From Frankia nepalensis (GTDB lineage Bacteria > Actinomycetota > Actinomycetes > Frankiales > Frankiaceae): a DNA stretch of 42,755 nucleotides. The position numbers and the translations under genes are program-made. Location: assembly GCF_016786325.1 (NCBI RefSeq), contig NZ_JADWYU010000135.1:22411-65165 (forward strand), read 5' to 3'. Shown here piece by piece: positions 32,104-39,926 of the stretch; position 1 is the first letter of the stretch; each line of letters begins with the position of its first letter. The notes under the pieces were generated by a model. The model was given only the letters and a program-made list of their open reading frames with translations. It did not search any database and was not told the origin of the DNA.

Positions 32104-33324
32104 TCAGCTCGGACGATTGCCCGTGGGGATGACGATTTTTGTCTCCTGCCCCTTGGTGAGGAAGAACAGGACGTACTGCCGCAGGGCCTCGTCGACGGTC
32201 CAGGCGATCGACGGCACCAGCGGTAACGGGATGAGCCCCTCCCGGACCTTCACCAGTACCGGCCACACGCTCTTGATCGTCGCCTCCCAGAACGGCTCGC
32301 GCGGGATCTGGTCCCAGTCGGCCACCTGTTCACTGACCAGGAACCGGGCCAGCGCGTTGACCAGGGGCCGGCCGACGCCACCCGGGCTCACCTGTTCGGC
32401 GAGCTGGCGCAGCAGGATGTCGGTCAGCTCCACGCCTTCGGGTGTCGGCCCCATGTTCGGCGGCAGCACCAGGTCCGACTGGGAGTTGGCCGTGTCCCAC
32501 GTGGCGGGGATGTACTCGTCCCGGACGCCGAGCAGGTGCGCGGTCACCTGCCACACGTGCAGGTAGGCCGCGGAGTCGGCCGCGCTCATCGGGATCTTCC
32601 ACTCCCGCATCTTGCCCATGGCGTAGGTCGGCAGGGTGTGCCAGGTCACCAGGATGTCCTCCTGGCTGATGGGGATGTCGCCGGACCAGTGGGGCGACTG
32701 TGGCAGCAGGTGCCGCACCGCCGCGTGCGTCAGCCGGGTCTTCACCGCGTTGACGATGCAGTTGCCGTCCGGCCGGTACGCGTTCAGCGCGCCGACGGCG
32801 AAGCCCAGAATGCTCGTCTTGGCAACCCGGTCCTCCATGTCCGCGCCGCCCGCCGAGTAGTAGACCGAGCGCGCCTCCTTGGGAATGGCGGTGCTCAGCA
32901 TCCCACCGCCGACACCGTTGAGCAGGTTGAGATAGAGCCCCCGCGACTTGTTGAACTGGGCGGCGGTCTCCAGCTTGGCCCGGTCCGCCCACGAGGGCAG
33001 CTGACGGGCGTGCTCGATGAAGTCCCGCAGATTCTCCGGTAACCCGTCCGGCAGCGGCTGGCCGTTGCGGTTCCAGTCCCATAACAGCTGGTTGACCTGG
33101 GGCACCAGGCCGCGGTCGAACAACGAGGCGACCACCGGATCGGCCTCGGCATCCCATACCCACCGTGGGTCGGCACCTGTGCCGGTACCGGCCACCGATC
33201 CACTGGCCGGCCACGTCCACCCCCCCGCGGCGCGCGCCTGCGTCGGCGTGACCACGCCCAGCGCACCGAGCGCGCCTAGGGTGCCGCCCGAGATCAACAC
33301 CTTGCGCCTGCTCAGGTCCACCAT
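32104..33324 (-). CDS. lcp: Latex-clearing protein (rubber oxygenase Lcp), copy 2
   Basis: A 406-residue paralogue of copy 1, more than half identical by eye. Tat signal DLSRRKVLISGGTLGALGAL; mature region from about residue 32. The haem-site residues are conserved: Arg166, Lys169 and Thr170 in DRVAKT and His200 in RLTHAAVRH, each offset by 2 from Lcp-K30 numbering. Both copies share PRWVWD, PIPKEAR/AIPKEAR-type and LLPQSP blocks and end in NRPS. ATG 33324 follows GAGGGAG with suitable spacing; the longer frame to 33555 lacks a signal-peptide start. It is first in an lcp-oxiB-oxiA operon (9 and 15 base gaps), so this copy is probably the one co-expressed with the aldehyde oxidase. The promoter lies in 33325-33420, which carries TGATACA at 33370-33376. 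Confidence 0.92.
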   Translation of the reverse strand: MVDLSRRKVLISGGTLGALGALGVVTPTQARAAGGWTWPASGSVAGTGTGADPRWVWDAEADPVVASLFDRGLVPQVNQLLWDWNRNGQPLPDGLPENLRDFIEHARQLPSWADRAKLETAAQFNKSRGLYLNLLNGVGGGMLSTAIPKEARSVYYSAGGADMEDRVAKTSILGFAVGALNAYRPDGNCIVNAVKTRLTHAAVRHLLPQSPHWSGDIPISQEDILVTWHTLPTYAMGKMREWKIPMSAADSAAYLHVWQVTAHLLGVRDEYIPATWDTANSQSDLVLPPNMGPTPEGVELTDILLRQLAEQVSPGGVGRPLVNALARFLVSEQVADWDQIPREPFWEATIKSVWPVLVKVREGLIPLPLVPSIAWTVDEALRQYVLFFLTKGQETKIVIPTGNRPS

Positions 33325-33684
33325 GTCCCGAACTCCCTCATGAGCCGCACCGTGCGCGCGGTGACACCGTGATACATAGCATGTAGCTGCGTATCTTCGC
33401 AAGCTGTTCAGTCGGCGCGGCAGCGCGTCCACCTGGCTGGTGTTTGTTTCGGCAAATATGTCGGCGGGCGGAAGGTCCTCGACCGTGAGAGGCGCCGGTC
33501 GTGTCCTCGGCGGCCGCGCCCGGTCGGCGGCGGCGAGCACCTTCTGGACCGGCATGCTGGATATCCGGGTGACGCCCTCCAGAAAACCGCGCGGTCCCCC
33601 GGCTCATCCAGGCGTCATGCGCCAAGGCATGTGGCGTCGAGGCGTAGGCCGATGGTCCGAATCCGGGTTCTGGCCCGATACAGG

Positions 33685-33804
33685 GTGCAGGGGCGCGGGC
33701 AGGGCGCGGTCGGCGGGCTGGAACTGGATGCGTTGGCCGTCGAGTTGGCGTTGCGGCACGGTGATCTGGCGGCGCGGAGTGAGGATCTCGACGTCCTTGT
33801 CACG
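33685..33804 (-). pseudogene. Transposase remnant (integrase-core type)
   Basis: The minus-strand frame reads RDKDVEILTPRRQITVPQRQ, then QRIQFQPADRALPAPLH. This is a mutated form of the N-terminal block RDKDxEILxLRHQxxVLQRQ...F.PADRALLAALLH of a transposase family common in actinomycetes. Only about 40 codons remain, with Leu-to-Pro changes, and no catalytic DDE residues or terminal repeats are seen. It is a dead insertion-sequence fragment. Apart from it and the lcp promoter, the stretch 33325-33873 shows no supported gene. Confidence 0.7.
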
Positions 33805-33873
33805 GGCCCCGTGCGCGGCGGGCGCGGCGGCGCGAACGCGTGGGAACTTGTGGCTGCGTGCAGACTTGGGCGC

Positions 33874-34629
33874 GTGACCGCGACCGCTCCCCCCGAACCC
33901 GTGACCTGGTCCGACAGGCTGCGTGCAGTGATCTTCGACCTGGACGGCACACTGTTCGACCACGAGAGCTCCGCCGTCGCCGCGCTGCGCCAGTGGGTAC
34001 CGCGGCTCGGCGTCGAGACCGTTACCGATGTGCTGCTGGCCGCCTGGTTCGAGGCCGAGGACCGGCATTTCGGCGCGTGGCAGAACGGTCTGATCAGCTA
34101 CGTCGAGCAGCGCCGCGCCCGGTTGCGCGACTTCCTGCCGCACGTCGGCCACCGCCCCGGCACGGACGCCGAGCTCGATCGGCACATCGCCGACTACCTC
34201 ACCTGCTACGCGTCGACCTGGCAGCGGTTCGACGACGTCGACGCGGCGCTGACGGCGGTGGCCCGGGCGGGACTTGCGACCGCGGTGCTCACGAACGGCA
34301 TCGACCAGCAGCAGTTCGCGAAGGTCGAGGCGATCGGTCTCGCGGGGCGGGTCGGACCGGTCTTCACCGCGGAGGCGATCGGCGTCGCGAAGCCCGCGCC
34401 GATCACCTACCTCACCGTCTGCGAACGCCTGGGCGTGCCTGCGGAGGCGGTGCTGCACGTCGGTGACCGCCACGACCTCGACGTGCTGGCGCCGCGCGCC
34501 GTCGGGTTGAACGCCGTCCATCTCGACCGCACCGGCCGCGGCCCGCTCGATGAACCGCACCGGATCACCTCCCTCGCCGAGCTCGGCCGCTTCCTGCCGC
34601 CAGCCGCCGTCGGCTCGGCGGCGAGCTGA
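33874..34629 (+). CDS. HAD-superfamily hydrolase
   Basis: About 251 residues. Haloacid dehalogenase-type motifs appear in order: motif I VIFDLDGTLFD (Asp22 nucleophile, Asp24 acid/base), motif II VLTNG, motif III Lys in GVAKPAP and motif IV GDRHDLDVL. The helical cap lies between motifs I and II, making it a subclass I phosphatase or phosphoglycolate-phosphatase-like enzyme of unknown substrate. GTG 33874 is chosen because upstream codons of the open frame (from 33631) overlap the transposase remnant. GTG 33901 is an alternative. No clear Shine-Dalgarno sequence is seen, so leaderless translation is possible. It is not evidently part of the rubber locus. Confidence 0.88.
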   Translation: MTATAPPEPVTWSDRLRAVIFDLDGTLFDHESSAVAALRQWVPRLGVETVTDVLLAAWFEAEDRHFGAWQNGLISYVEQRRARLRDFLPHVGHRPGTDAELDRHIADYLTCYASTWQRFDDVDAALTAVARAGLATAVLTNGIDQQQFAKVEAIGLAGRVGPVFTAEAIGVAKPAPITYLTVCERLGVPAEAVLHVGDRHDLDVLAPRAVGLNAVHLDRTGRGPLDEPHRITSLAELGRFLPPAAVGSAAS

Positions 34630-35006
34630 CGGTCTGTCGTCGAGCCTTGGTTGTGGTCGATCTTCATGAATGGGCGAGAGGCGAGATCGACCCGTTCTGG
34701 GCGACGATCGGTCTCCACTGACCCTTGTTCATGTACTGGTTCGAGGATGGATCCTCCGAAATGAATCCGGATCTTGCTGGCGACCGTAACGCCGGGGCGG
34801 CGACTCCGGCGGCACACGCGATACCGGAAAGTTTTCCAGACCGACAACAACTCCCTCATGCCGATCATCGGGCGCCGATGGGTCAGGTCGTGTTCGCCGC
34901 GGCCGTCGGTATTCGGTTTTGTCGCGTGCCGGCGCGGGGTCTCCTCGAGCGGGACGTGACAGTAGTAGGCGTGGGTCGGGCCGGGCCCAGCGGTCATCAA
35001 CGAACA
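34630..35006. other. Gene-free stretch with a 9-base inverted repeat
   Basis: This stretch has lower GC than its surroundings and no frame I can assign to a family. A minus-strand frame across it (35000 down to 34407) runs antisense into the HAD gene and is not convincing. GGTCGATCT (34655-34663) and AGATCGACC (34684-34692) form a perfect 9-base inverted repeat with a 20-base spacer, 26 bases after the HAD stop. This could be a terminator-like fold or a leftover of mobile DNA. Confidence 0.4.
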
Positions 35007-35027
35007 CCCTGAGCCGCGGGCTCAGGG
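35007..35027 (-). terminator. Hairpin terminator overlapping the FtsX gene stop
   Basis: CCCTGAGCC (35007-35015) and GGCTCAGGG (35019-35027) form a perfect 9-base stem with a 3-base loop, and the permease stop codon (35022-35024) lies within the stem. It ends the leftward ABC/FtsX operon. No T tract. Confidence 0.6.
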
Positions 35028-36965
35028 CTGGCCACGGCGGCGGGTCGGCAGGGTGCCCGCGAGGGCGGCCGCGATCGCCAGGGCCGCGCAGGTCGCCGCG
35101 ACGGCGAGCAGCGGCAGCCACGGGATCGACATCGCCACCGAGACGTGGGCCTCGGGGTGGGCTCGCGCCAGGTCCCGGGCGGTGGCCTGGCGGATGAGCC
35201 AGCCGAGGAAGCCGGTGGTGAACGCCCCGATCAGCAGAGCGGCGGTGCCGACCAGCCCGGCCGTCCAGACCGCCAGCCGGCGCTGCTGGCCTTCTGTGGC
35301 GCCGAGCAGGCGGACCAGGTCGTGCTGACGGCGACGCTGCGCGGCACCGATCAGGGTGGCGTTGACGATCGCGATGGCGGCGTAGACGCCGGCGGGGCCG
35401 AGCAACACGACGATGCCGACGTTGTTTGCCGCCCGGGTGGCGGCGTCGACCTCGTCGATCCACGCCTCGGCCGACAGGACGCGGCTGCCGGTGCCGGCGA
35501 GCGCGCCCTCGAGCGAGGCGCGGGCCGCGTCGGCGGACACGCCCGCTCGCGGTATCACGAACAGCAGATCGGGCTCGAGGCCCGCGAGGCCGCCGGTGAA
35601 CAGGTCGGCGGGGATGAGGCGCTCGCCGTACAGGTCGGGAGCGTCGGGCACGACGGCGACGACCCGCAGCGCGACGTCGCGGCCGGCGAGGCGCCCACGT
35701 ACGGTGTCCCCTGGTTCGAGGCCGAGGTCGGTCACCAGGGTCTCGGTGACGGCGATCGTCTCGCCGCGCAGGTCGGCGAGGTTCCCGCGGACGGCGCGCA
35801 GGCCACGCGCCGCCGCGGCGGCGCGGACGTCGACGACGTCCACGTCCTCTCCCTCCAGCGCGTCGCCGTCATGCTCGCCGGCGGGGGCCTCGCCGGTCAG
35901 GTGCCGGCGGGCGTCCACGACGGCCACCGTCGGATCGGCGGCCACGGCCCGCGCCGCCGCGGGGCCCCCGGGTTCGACGACCAGCGGCGCGGCGAGCTGG
36001 GCGCGGTCCTGGGCCACCGTCCAGTCGGCGGTGAAGCTGAGGGTGACCAGCAGCGACCCGGCGATCGCGGAGATGGCGACGATGGGCGCGGCCAGCGCCG
36101 CGGTGGTGCGCGCCGAGGCGCGCAGCTCCTGGGCCGCCAGATGCGCGGCGACGTGGCGAGCCGTGAACGGCCGGGCGAGCAGCCCGGCGAGCCAGGGGAA
36201 CAGCGCCGTGCCAAAGCACATCACGCCGACGACGAGGACCTCGGGCAGCAGGACGCCCGCGAGCAGCGCGAACAGCGGCGGCAGGTCGCGGGCGAGCGCG
36301 CCCGTGACCGCCACGGTGGCCAGGCAGACGGTGCCGACGACCAGCTGGACGACGGTGGGCCGGCGGCGCGTGACGGCCGCCTCCGCCAGGGCCGCGATCG
36401 GCGCGATGCGCGCGGCCCGCCGGGCTGAGCGCCAGGCGCCGAGCAGCGCGACCGCCGCCCCCGCCGGTGCCGCGATCGCCCATGCCAGCCAGGGCGTCGG
36501 GGTCCGCAGGCGCAGGGTGGTGATGTCCAGGCCCCGCAGAAGGGCCGGCAGGGCCGGTGCGAGGACGGTACCCAGCAGGCACCCGGTCACGACCGCGGCC
36601 AGCGCGACGACCGCGGACTCGGCGAGCACCATCCGGCGGACCTGCGCCGGTGTCGCGCCGAGCAGGCGCACCAGGCCGAGTTCGCGGCGGCGGGTGGCGA
36701 CGACGAACCCGAACGTGCTGCCGACGACGAACAGGGCCATGAACACGGAGACACTCGCCATGATCCCGAACATCGCGGAGAGATCGGCGAGCTGGGTCCG
36801 GTCGGCGTCGGTGACGCCGGGCTGGCCGGAGGTGGCGGCGACGAAACCGACCAGCGACACGGTCACGGCGATGAGCAGGACACCGAAGGTGAGCGCGACG
36901 AAGGCGCCCGCGTAGGCAGGCCAGGAATGGCGCACGGTCTGGCGGCTCAGCCGGGTGGACGTCAT
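35022..36965 (-). CDS. FtsX-family ABC transporter permease
   Basis: A 647-residue permease with two FtsX-like modules. A first helix (YAGAFVALTFGVLLIAVTVSL, about 19-39) precedes FtsX domain 1 with helices at about 65-180. Central helices (about 215-260) follow, then a large extracytoplasmic segment (about 320-500), and FtsX domain 2 with three helices (VGIVVLLGPAGVYAAIAIVN; the WTAGLVGTAALLIGAFTTGF region; PWLLAVAATCAALAIAAALAG-like end). RELGLVRLLGATPAQVRRM and HDLVRLLGATEGQQRRL are the paired coupling motifs. The ATG at 36965 overlaps the ATPase stop by 4 bases. Such MacB-like systems usually resist antimicrobial peptides or cell-wall stress rather than import. Confidence 0.93.
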   Translation of the reverse strand: MTSTRLSRQTVRHSWPAYAGAFVALTFGVLLIAVTVSLVGFVAATSGQPGVTDADRTQLADLSAMFGIMASVSVFMALFVVGSTFGFVVATRRRELGLVRLLGATPAQVRRMVLAESAVVALAAVVTGCLLGTVLAPALPALLRGLDITTLRLRTPTPWLAWAIAAPAGAAVALLGAWRSARRAARIAPIAALAEAAVTRRRPTVVQLVVGTVCLATVAVTGALARDLPPLFALLAGVLLPEVLVVGVMCFGTALFPWLAGLLARPFTARHVAAHLAAQELRASARTTAALAAPIVAISAIAGSLLVTLSFTADWTVAQDRAQLAAPLVVEPGGPAAARAVAADPTVAVVDARRHLTGEAPAGEHDGDALEGEDVDVVDVRAAAAARGLRAVRGNLADLRGETIAVTETLVTDLGLEPGDTVRGRLAGRDVALRVVAVVPDAPDLYGERLIPADLFTGGLAGLEPDLLFVIPRAGVSADAARASLEGALAGTGSRVLSAEAWIDEVDAATRAANNVGIVVLLGPAGVYAAIAIVNATLIGAAQRRRQHDLVRLLGATEGQQRRLAVWTAGLVGTAALLIGAFTTGFLGWLIRQATARDLARAHPEAHVSVAMSIPWLPLLAVAATCAALAIAAALAGTLPTRRRGQP

Positions 36966-37747
36966 CGCTCCAGCTCGCTCATCGCGGTCGCGATCCGCGC
37001 GGGATCGGCGTGGCGCAGCTGCCCCACGACGCGGCCGTCGGCCAGGAACAGCACCTCGTCCGCGTAGGAGGCGGCGAGCGGGTCGTGGGTCACCATGACG
37101 ACCGTCTGGCCGGCGTCCGCGAGGGAGCGCAGCAGCTCCAGCACCATGCGCCCGGAGGCCCGGTCGAGCGCCCCGGTCGGCTCGTCCGCGAACAGCACCG
37201 CGGGCCGGCCGTACAGCGCCCGCGCGATCGCCACCCGCTGCTGCTGGCCGCCGGAGAGCTCCGTCGGGCGTCGGCGCGCGAGGCCCCGCAGGCCCACCCG
37301 GTCCAGCGCGTCGAGCGCGGCGGCGCGGTCGACCTGCCGGCCCGCCAGTCGTGCTGGAAGCGTGATGTTGTCGAACGCCGTCAGCGCGTCGAGCAGGTTG
37401 TAGGACTGGAAGACGAACGCCAGCGACGTCCGCCGGAACCTGGTCAGCCTTGGCTGGTCGAGCGCACCGAGGTCGGTGCCGTCCACGATCACCCGGCCTC
37501 GGCTGGGCCGGTCGAGACCGGCCGCGATCTGCAGCAGCGTGGACTTGCCGGAGCCGGATGGGCCCATCACGGCCGTGAAGGTGCCGCGGCGGAAGGCGTG
37601 GGTCACCCCGCGCAGGGCGTGGACCTCGCCTGAACGGGAGCGGAACGTGCGGCTGATGCCGTCGAGCGCGACGGCTATCGTCGCGTCGGGCGCCGGGGGT
37701 GTCCCGGGAGGCGCGGCGGCGAGCGGTGTCCGCGGGCGTGGCGTCAT
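36962..37747 (-). CDS. ABC transporter ATP-binding protein (MacB/LolD type)
   Basis: A 261-residue ATPase with Walker A GPSGSGKST, Q-loop FVFQSYNLLDALTA, signature LSGGQQQRVAIARAL, Walker B VLFADEPTGALD and H-loop MVTHDP. The Q-loop and ADEPTGALD patterns are those of the MacB/LolD/FtsE group. It pairs with the overlapping FtsX-type permease to form a mechanotransmission exporter. The N-terminal 25 residues are Pro/Ala-rich. It is divergent from a kinase/regulator pair across 107 bases that contain a perfect dyad, the standard layout of a cell-envelope stress module. Confidence 0.95.
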   Translation of the reverse strand: MTPRPRTPLAAAPPGTPPAPDATIAVALDGISRTFRSRSGEVHALRGVTHAFRRGTFTAVMGPSGSGKSTLLQIAAGLDRPSRGRVIVDGTDLGALDQPRLTRFRRTSLAFVFQSYNLLDALTAFDNITLPARLAGRQVDRAAALDALDRVGLRGLARRRPTELSGGQQQRVAIARALYGRPAVLFADEPTGALDRASGRMVLELLRSLADAGQTVVMVTHDPLAASYADEVLFLADGRVVGQLRHADPARIATAMSELER

Positions 37748-37800
37748 GATCCCACCTCACCGCCCAGGACGCGCCGGAACACGGGCCCCCGCACCACGGT

Positions 37801-37824
37801 CGGGGTAGCGCCCGCGCTACCCCG
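37801..37824. promoter_or_regulatory. Perfect 24-base dyad, candidate response-regulator operator
   Basis: CGGGGTAGCG (37801-37810) and CGCTACCCCG (37815-37824) are exact reverse complements around CCCG, centred at 37812.5 between the divergent ABC and kinase genes. LuxR-type regulators bind such dyads as dimers. A TANNNT-type -10 box, TACGCT (37843-37848), lies 6 bases before the kinase ATG, so that transcript may be leaderless. Confidence 0.6.
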
Positions 37825-37854
37825 GGGGTCGGGTTGACCTTCTACGCTCGGGTC

Positions 37855-39141
37855 ATGGGCTCGTCCGGCGGCGCGTGGGCCGCGGTGCGCGGACGGCCCT
37901 GGCGCTTCCTGTTCTCGCGGTGGCCCTGGCTGTCGCTCGTCTACCTCGCCTCCAGCGTGCCCGTCGGGCTCGGCTGCCTTGTCGTCCTCGCGCTGGTGGT
38001 CGGGCTCGGCGTGCTGACAGCGGTCGTCGTCGTCGGCCTGCTGCTCCTGGCCGGCGTGCCGCTGTTCACGGCTGTCATCGCGGCCATGGAGCGGGCGCGG
38101 CTTCGGCTGGTGCTGCCGCGCGAGGCGGCCGGTCCCCGCGCGACGACCCGGGCGGCGACGCGGGCCACGACGTGGGAACGCCTGCGCGCCGGGCGGCGGG
38201 TGCCGGCCAGCTGGTCGGAGATCGGGTACTCGGTGCTGCTGGCCAGCGTCCTGTGGCTGGTCGACGCGACGGTGCTCCTGTTCGCCGTCGCGGTCCCGGT
38301 CGTGCTGCTGCTCGCGCCCGTCCTCGTGCGCGACGACCGCGTCGAGGTCTCGGGCTGGTCGATCGACTCCCCTGGCGAGGCCTGGTTCGCCGCCGCCGGG
38401 CCCGGGCTGGTCAGCCTCGTCGTCGCGGCCTACGTGGTCACCGCGCTCGCGTGTGGGCAGGCGGCCCTGACCCGTCTCCTGCTCGATCCGCCCGAAGCAC
38501 GGCTGACGGCCGCCGTCGCCGAGCTGCGCAGGTCCCGCGCCGGGCTCGTCGGCGCGTTCGAGGCCGAGCGGCGCCGCATCGAACGCGACCTGCACGACGG
38601 CGTCCAGCAGCGCCTGGTCGGCCTCACGATGACCCTCGGGCAGGCCGAGCTGGAGGCGCCCGACGGCCCGGCGCTCGACCTCGTGCGCGCGGCGCACGCG
38701 CAGGCCGAGGGCGCGCTTGACGACCTGCGCGCCGCGATCCGCGGCATCCACCCACGCGTCCTCAGCGACCACGGCCTCGTCGCCGCGATCCACGAGATCG
38801 CCGACCGCTCGCCCGTGCCCGTCGACGCCGACCTGCTCCTGCCCAGCCGGCTGCCGGCGCCGGTCGAGGCGGCCGCCTACTTCGTCGTCAGCGAGGCCCT
38901 CACCAACATCGCCCGGCATGCCCACGCGCGGTCGGCGCGGATCCATGCCTGGACGTTCGGCGACCGGCTCGTCCTCACGGTGGTCGACGACGGCGCTGGC
39001 GGCGCCGATCCGGCGGCCGGCTCAGGGCTCGCCGGCCTCGCCCTGCGCGTCGAGGCGCTCGACGGGACCTTGTCGGTCGCGAGCCCGGCCGGCGGGCCGA
39101 CGGAGGTCAGAATGGAATGCCCGATCGGTACCGACCCGTGA
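37855..39141 (+). CDS. Sensor histidine kinase with integral membrane sensor domain
   Basis: About 428 residues. The N-terminal half carries paired helices (LSLVYLASSVPVGLGCLVVL and LTAVVVVGLLLLAGVPLF; then SVLLASVLWLVDATVLLFAV and a helix before about residue 200). This matches the membrane 'sensor' domain found beside FtsX-type ABC systems in actinomycetes. The HisKA_3 helix has the phosphorylated His247 in RIERDLHDGVQQRL. The ATPase domain shows VVSEALTNIARHAHA, VVDDGAGGADP and SGLAGLALRVEAL. ATG 37855 is chosen over an upstream TTG at 37834. The stop overlaps the regulator start by 4 bases. It probably senses envelope stress or a peptide antibiotic and controls the divergent ABC pair. Confidence 0.92.
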   Translation: MGSSGGAWAAVRGRPWRFLFSRWPWLSLVYLASSVPVGLGCLVVLALVVGLGVLTAVVVVGLLLLAGVPLFTAVIAAMERARLRLVLPREAAGPRATTRAATRATTWERLRAGRRVPASWSEIGYSVLLASVLWLVDATVLLFAVAVPVVLLLAPVLVRDDRVEVSGWSIDSPGEAWFAAAGPGLVSLVVAAYVVTALACGQAALTRLLLDPPEARLTAAVAELRRSRAGLVGAFEAERRRIERDLHDGVQQRLVGLTMTLGQAELEAPDGPALDLVRAAHAQAEGALDDLRAAIRGIHPRVLSDHGLVAAIHEIADRSPVPVDADLLLPSRLPAPVEAAAYFVVSEALTNIARHAHARSARIHAWTFGDRLVLTVVDDGAGGADPAAGSGLAGLALRVEALDGTLSVASPAGGPTEVRMECPIGTDP

Positions 39142-39902
39142 CCGACGACCCGCGCCGACACGATCTGGGAGGGCCGGTGGGCGAAGATCCACATACCAAG
39201 GGCTGGCCGGCCCACCGCCCGCCGGCCCACCGTTCGCTGGTCCGCCGGCCGCTGCGCCTGGTCCTCGCCGAGGACGCGGCACTGCAGCGCGAGGGTCTGG
39301 TCGGCATCCTCGAACGGGCCGGTCACGAGGTGGTGGCAGCGGTGGGGGACGCCCACGCGCTGCTGACATTCACCGCGAACACCCACCCGGACGCCGTCAT
39401 CACCGACATCCGGATGCCGCCAGACCACTCCGACGAGGGCCTGCGCGCCGCGGCCGAGATCCGGTCCGCCCACCCGCAAACCGCGATCATGGTGCTGTCG
39501 GCCTACGTCGCCGACGCCTACGTCGCAGAACTCCTCGACTCGGCGCCGGGCGGCGGCATTGGCTACCTGCTCAAGGACCGCGTGGGCCATGTCCGCGAAT
39601 TCCTCGACAGCCTCGACCGGGTCGCGTCCGGCGGGACGGTGGTCGACCCGGAAGTGGTCCGTCACCTGCTGCGCCGGCGGCGCCGGGACGGGCCGCTGGC
39701 CACGCTCACCGACCGCGAACGCGAGGTGCTCGCGCTCATGGCCGAGGGCCGCACCAACGCCTCGATCGCCGACAAGCTGGTGGTCAGCGAGGCGGCGGTC
39801 CGCAAGCACGTCGGCAACATCTTCGCCAAGCTCCCACTTGACCCCCACTCCGACCGGCGCGTCTCCGCCGTCCTCGCCTACCTCCGTGGCGCCGCCAACT
39901 AG
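39138..39902 (+). CDS. LuxR-family response regulator paired with the membrane kinase
   Basis: About 254 residues. A 40-residue His/Pro-rich N-terminal arm precedes the receiver domain (LRLVLAEDAALQREGLV, phosphoacceptor Asp90 in AVITDIRMPPDHSDEG, Lys in YLLKDRV). A LuxR helix-turn-helix follows (LTDREREVLALMAEGRTNAS, then IADKLVVSEAAVRKHVGNIF). The GTG at 39138 gives the GTGA overlap with the kinase stop; an in-frame ATG at 39117 lies inside the kinase gene. It is the likely ligand of the dyad at 37801-37824. The stop at 39902 is 24 bases from the convergent stop of the next gene. Confidence 0.94.
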   Translation: MTDDPRRHDLGGPVGEDPHTKGWPAHRPPAHRSLVRRPLRLVLAEDAALQREGLVGILERAGHEVVAAVGDAHALLTFTANTHPDAVITDIRMPPDHSDEGLRAAAEIRSAHPQTAIMVLSAYVADAYVAELLDSAPGGGIGYLLKDRVGHVREFLDSLDRVASGGTVVDPEVVRHLLRRRRRDGPLATLTDREREVLALMAEGRTNASIADKLVVSEAAVRKHVGNIFAKLPLDPHSDRRVSAVLAYLRGAAN

Positions 39903-39926
39903 AGGTTGTCGCGTACCCTGCCGGGC

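Noticed and set aside
29887-32226. 779-codon plus-strand frame opposite oxiB
   Set aside because: Antisense shadow; the minus strand carries the molybdopterin-binding motifs.
34407-35000. 197-codon minus-strand frame between the FtsX and HAD genes
   Set aside because: It runs antisense into the HAD gene and has no recognised domain; the intergenic part alone is not convincing.
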